Source: Bordetella parapertussis
GTDB taxonomy: Bacteria > Pseudomonadota > Gammaproteobacteria > Burkholderiales > Burkholderiaceae_B
Assembly: GCA_945911685.1 (NCBI GenBank)
Contig: CAMEAW010000153.1
Span: 1-6,735 of the forward strand
Direction: 5' to 3'
Length of the DNA stretch: 6,735 nucleotides
The position numbers and the translations under genes are program-made. A model generated the notes under the pieces. That model saw only the letters and a list, made by a program, of their open reading frames with translations. It made no database searches and was not told the origin of the DNA. How positions within the stretch are numbered: the stretch's first letter is position 1; each line of letters opens with the position of its first letter. Shown piece after piece: positions 4,448 to 6,735 of the stretch.

Positions 4448-4510
4448 CTAGTTACCAGCCCACAAAAGCAAAAACCCCAGCGCGAACGCAGGGGTTTTTT
4501 CAGTTTCAGA
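4448..4510. repeat. Composite array repeat, copy E (downstream flank of intact tRNA-Phe)
   Basis: CTAGTTACCAGCCCAC, AAAAGC, the terminator and TTTCAGA, running directly into the CCA end of tRNA-Phe. This is the presumed parental copy: the tRNA-like part here is the complete tRNA gene. The outer arm of copies A, C and D is not recognisable on the left side (4390-4447). Confidence 0.8.
4473..4500. terminator. Terminator of tRNA-Phe (copy E)
   Basis: AACCCC (4473-4478) pairs with GGGGTT (4491-4496), with GCG/CGC inside and a CGAA loop (TTCG on the minus strand). T6 follows on the plus strand and TTTTTGCTTTT on the minus strand. It lies 10-38 nt past the tRNA 3' end and so ends the tRNA transcript; it would also block plus-strand read-through from the array. 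Confidence 0.88.
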
Positions 4511-4586
4511 TGGTGGCCCGGGGCGGAATCGAACCACCGACACAAGGATTTTCAATCCTCTGCTCTACCGACTGAGCTACCAGGCC
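4511..4586 (-). tRNA. tRNA-Phe (GAA), complete
   Basis: The gene is 76 nt on the minus strand with an encoded CCA. The acceptor GGCCTGG pairs with CCGGGCC (one T-G pair), followed by discriminator A. The D arm is GCTC/GAGC with loop AGTCGGTA. The anticodon stem GAGGA/TCCTT closes the loop TTGAAAA, giving anticodon GAA for Phe codons. The variable loop is GTGTC. The T arm is GGTGG/CCGCC with loop TTCGATT. All normal features are present, so this is the functional copy. It sits at the border between core genome (hemA, prfA) and the accessory array, and its 3' half is the sequence repeated through the array. Confidence 0.96.
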
Positions 4587-4600
4587 ATCTGAAGGGCGAA

Positions 4601-4629
4601 ATGATACACCAAAAAGGGTTTTCTCGCCT
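4601..4629 (-). promoter_or_regulatory. Promoter of tRNA-Phe
   Basis: TATCAT (4606-4601) on the minus strand, 14 nt before the tRNA 5' end, followed by a GC-rich CGCCC as in stable-RNA promoters. The -35 position (4629-4624, AGGCGA) matches poorly, so confidence is limited. Confidence 0.4.
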
Positions 4630-4659
4630 TCCAGCTAGAGGGGAAGGTGGATCCGGCTT

Positions 4660-4665
4660 TATAAT
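4660..4665 (+). promoter_or_regulatory. Possible -10 element for hemA
   Basis: A perfect TATAAT on the plus strand about 145 nt before hemA, without a recognisable -35 at 16-18 nt. The stretch 4587-4809 between tRNA-Phe and hemA holds no gene that I can see; it carries the two divergent promoters and a leader of roughly 140 nt. Confidence 0.3.
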
Positions 4666-4809
4666 GGTGCTGTTCCGAGGGTTATTTCGTCTGTTGTGAT
4701 TAAAGCGCGTCTCGGTTGCTTGTCTGCTCCGCCGTGCTGGCAACGTCAACGGCTGACTTCTTCAACGTTAAGCTTAACAACCACTATTAGTTAATCATTG
4801 CCGTCAATT

Positions 4810-6084
4810 ATGTCCGTCAACGTACTCGCTTTAGGGTTAAACCACGTCTCTGCGCCCGTCGCGGTACGCGAGCGTGTTTCGTTGCCTGAAGACTTAGTGC
4901 GGCCGGCGTTAAATGCGCTGCGCGAGGCGTTTGGTGGTGCTGTAAAAGAAGCCGCTATTCTCTCAACCTGTAATCGCACTGAGCTTTATTGCGCTGCTGA
5001 ACCCCAAGTAGCAGAGCGCTTACCTGACTGGCTGGCCGATTACAACAAGCTTGATGCGGGTGATTTAAGGCCGCATGTCTACGTGCACGATCGTGGTGAT
5101 GCCGTGCGGCATGCGTTTCGCGTAGCGAGCGGGCTTGACTCGATGGTGCTGGGTGAACCCCAGATTTTGGGGCAGATGAAAGATGCGGTACGCGCCGCTG
5201 ATGAGGCCGGTGCTTTGGGCACCTTGCTGCATCAATTATTTCAGCGTACGTTTTCAGTTGCCAAAGAGGTTCGCTCAACAACGGCCATTGGTACGCAATC
5301 AGTGTCGCTTGCTGCAGCGGCGGTTCGACTCACCGAGCGAGTGTTTGGTGATTTGCGTAGTTCGAAAGTGTTGTTCATTGGCGCGGGCGAGATGATTGAG
5401 CTGTGCGCTACCCATTTTGCCGCGCGCGAACCGTCTTCGATCGTTGTGGCCAATCGCACCATCGAGCGTGCAGAATCATTGGCTAAGCGGTTTGCTGGCA
5501 CGACGATGCGTTTGGCTGATTTGCCCGAGCGTTTGGCGGAATTTGATGTGGTCGTTTCCTGTACGGCCAGTACTTTGCCTATTTTGGGTTTGGGCATGGT
5601 CGAGCGTGCAACGCGCCTGCGTAAGCGCAAGCCCATCGTCATGGTCGATTTGGCGGTACCGCGCGATATCGAGCCCGAAGTTGCGCATCTTGATGATGTT
5701 TATTTGTACTCGGTGGATGATTTGGGTGCGGTAGTGCAAAGCGGCACTGAGGCGCGCTTGGCCGCAGTGGTTCAGGCTGAAACCATCATCGACGAACGCG
5801 TATTGAATTTTATGCATTGGATGCAGGTCAGAGCCAATGTACCTATTATTCGCGACCTGCAGCAAACGGCTCAGGCTGTTCAAGCCCAAGAGCTTGAGCG
5901 CGCGCGCAAGATGCTGGCAAAAGGTGATTCGCCTGAAGCGGTGCTTGAACAATTAGCACACGGCTTGACGCAAAAGTTCTTACACGGCACCTTAGCCTCG
6001 CTCAATCAAAGTGAGGAGGCCGAGCGCCAGCAACTGCTGGCCTGGTTGCCACGCATTTTTCCTAAGGGCTCGGACAGGCGTTAG
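4810..6084 (+). CDS. hemA: Glutamyl-tRNA reductase
   Basis: This enzyme reduces glutamyl-tRNA(Glu) to glutamate-1-semialdehyde with NADPH, the first step of the C5 route to haem, in the cytoplasm. Taking ATG 4810 gives 424 residues, normal for the family. [18 protein letters not shown] opens the catalytic domain. C54 in [10 protein letters not shown] is the nucleophile, H101 lies before [19 protein letters not shown], and GAGEM (191-195) starts the NADPH-binding Rossmann domain. The C-terminal helices from about residue 315 form the dimerisation domain. An in-frame TTG at 4798 would add four residues; the ATG matches the family start better. No clear ribosome site precedes either, which suggests modest translation or an unusual leader. 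prfA follows 70 nt downstream on the same strand, probably co-transcribed. Confidence 0.97.
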   Translation: MSVNVLALGLNHVSAPVAVRERVSLPEDLVRPALNALREAFGGAVKEAAILSTCNRTELYCAAEPQVAERLPDWLADYNKLDAGDLRPHVYVHDRGDAVRHAFRVASGLDSMVLGEPQILGQMKDAVRAADEAGALGTLLHQLFQRTFSVAKEVRSTTAIGTQSVSLAAAAVRLTERVFGDLRSSKVLFIGAGEMIELCATHFAAREPSSIVVANRTIERAESLAKRFAGTTMRLADLPERLAEFDVVVSCTASTLPILGLGMVERATRLRKRKPIVMVDLAVPRDIEPEVAHLDDVYLYSVDDLGAVVQSGTEARLAAVVQAETIIDERVLNFMHWMQVRANVPIIRDLQQTAQAVQAQELERARKMLAKGDSPEAVLEQLAHGLTQKFLHGTLASLNQSEEAERQQLLAWLPRIFPKGSDRR

Positions 6085-6154
6085 CTACGTCTTCGATCTC
6101 CTTAATCGGGCCCGCGTCGCTGGGCTTTGTTATTTACTCCCCATAAAGAAATTC

Positions 6155-6735
6155 ATGAAATCTTCAATGCGCTCGCGTTTAGAGCATCTCTCTCGTCGCT
6201 TGGTTGACCTTGATGCGATTCTGTCTGAGCCAGACGCAGCCAACGATATGAATCAATATCGCAAGCTGTCGCGCGAGCGCGCAGATGTTGAACCGGTTGT
6301 GATTGCCTTTGCAGCCTTCGAAGCGGCTGAAACTGATTTAGAGAGCGCGCGCGCGATGCTCGATGACCCTGAAATGAAAGCGATGGCGCTTGAAGAGATC
6401 GACGATTGCAAGGGGCGCATTGAAAAGCTCGAAGCCGATTTGCAATTGCAACTGTTGCCCCGCGATCCCGACGATGGCCGAAGTGTGTTTCTCGAAATTC
6501 GTGCTGGTACGGGAGGCGATGAAAGCGCCTTGTTCTCTGGCGATTTGTTGCGCATGTATACCCGTTATGCCGAGCAACAGGGCTGGAAAGTTGAACTGAT
6601 GTCTGAAAGCCCCTCAGAGTTGGGTGGCTATCGCGAGGTGATTGTGCGTTTGGATGGCGAGGGGGTATATGGTCGTCTGAAATTTGAGTCGGGTGCGCAT
6701 CGCGTGCAACGTGTGCCGGCCACAGAGACGCAGGG
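6155..6735 (+). CDS. prfA: Peptide chain release factor 1 (3' end outside window)
   Basis: RF1 reads stop codons UAA and UAG in the ribosomal A site and triggers peptide release. The window holds the first 193 codons of about 360. Residues 1-100 are the helical N-terminal domain ([38 protein letters not shown]). [20 protein letters not shown] (114-133) is the PCRF hallmark, and P188-A189-T190 in RVQRVPATE is the RF1 stop-reading tripeptide, at the E. coli RF1 position and unlike the SPF of RF2. The GGQ motif must lie beyond the window. AAAGAA about 5 nt before ATG 6155 is a fair ribosome site; ATG 6167 is an alternative start. It lies downstream of hemA in the common hemA-prfA order. Confidence 0.95.
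   Translation, partial: MKSSMRSRLEHLSRRLVDLDAILSEPDAANDMNQYRKLSRERADVEPVVIAFAAFEAAETDLESARAMLDDPEMKAMALEEIDDCKGRIEKLEADLQLQLLPRDPDDGRSVFLEIRAGTGGDESALFSGDLLRMYTRYAEQQGWKVELMSESPSELGGYREVIVRLDGEGVYGRLKFESGAHRVQRVPATETQ

Noticed and set aside
638..4510. The repeats as a CRISPR array
   Set aside because: The copies are 60-190 bp, variable in length, contain terminators and tRNA parts, and are spaced by whole genes; there are no short regular spacers and no cas genes.
638..4510. A classic integron cassette array
   Set aside because: I see no attC-type pairs of GTTRRRY and RYYYAAC sites framing the genes and no intI. The shared sites resemble a tRNA 3' half instead. The likeness is in layout only.
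4798..4809. TTG start for hemA
   Set aside because: It adds only four residues, has no ribosome site, and the ATG at 4810 fits the family's N-terminus.
4587..4809. Riboswitch or attenuator in the hemA leader
   Set aside because: I could find no known riboswitch core or convincing alternative hairpins in this stretch by eye.
5241..5952. Long antisense frames within hemA
   Set aside because: They are shadows of a well-supported gene, with low-complexity compositions and no ribosome sites.
6085..6154. Terminator between hemA and prfA (GCCC/GGGC with TTTGTT)
   Set aside because: The stem is only 4 bp and the T tract is broken; co-transcription of hemA and prfA is the simpler reading.

Overview
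The window looks like a chromosomal segment of a betaproteobacterium, probably Burkholderiales and close to Alcaligenaceae. The best evidence is the right-hand end. The HemA there (start [17 protein letters not shown], catalytic STCNRTE) and the RF1 start ([12 protein letters not shown]) resemble the Bordetella-type proteins as I remember them, and hemA-prfA is the usual order in beta- and gammaproteobacteria. The assignment is from memory of these families, not from a search.

Layout. Right part (about 4511-6735) is core genome: a complete tRNA-Phe(GAA) on the minus strand, a divergent leader, hemA (glutamyl-tRNA reductase) and the first 193 codons of prfA (release factor 1), both on the plus strand. 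Left part (1 to about 4510) is an accessory array lying downstream of the tRNA-Phe 3' end. Going leftwards from the tRNA it holds a ParD/ParE-like toxin-antitoxin pair, a second ParE pair with an odd antitoxin, a small DUF6632-like membrane protein beside a broken DUF4188 gene, a secreted catalase-family peroxidase-like protein on the opposite strand, and a secreted protein with an LprI (DUF1311) domain cut by the window edge.

The striking feature is that these small gene units are separated by copies of one composite repeat (A 638-780, B 1992-2121, C 2812-2994, D 3651-3843, and E 4448-4586, which includes the tRNA itself). A full copy, read on the minus strand, is a decayed 3' half of the tRNA-Phe gene (anticodon arm to CCA), then a bidirectional rho-independent terminator, then an arm of about 60 bp with a small inverted repeat. 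Three minus-strand genes end with their stop codon inside the tRNA-like part, and two of these share a final Asp codon plus stop drawn from the anticodon-arm sequence. No integrase, transposase or recombinase is encoded here.

My inference is an array of integrase-less mini-cassettes of roughly 0.7-1.3 kb, accreted at the tRNA-Phe 3' end and moved by a recombinase supplied in trans, with toxin-antitoxin pairs that may stabilise the array. The alternative is repeated segmental duplication of the tRNA-Phe 3' end and terminator followed by gene capture. The other point of note is that the catalase-like protein lacks the distal histidine of the catalase family.
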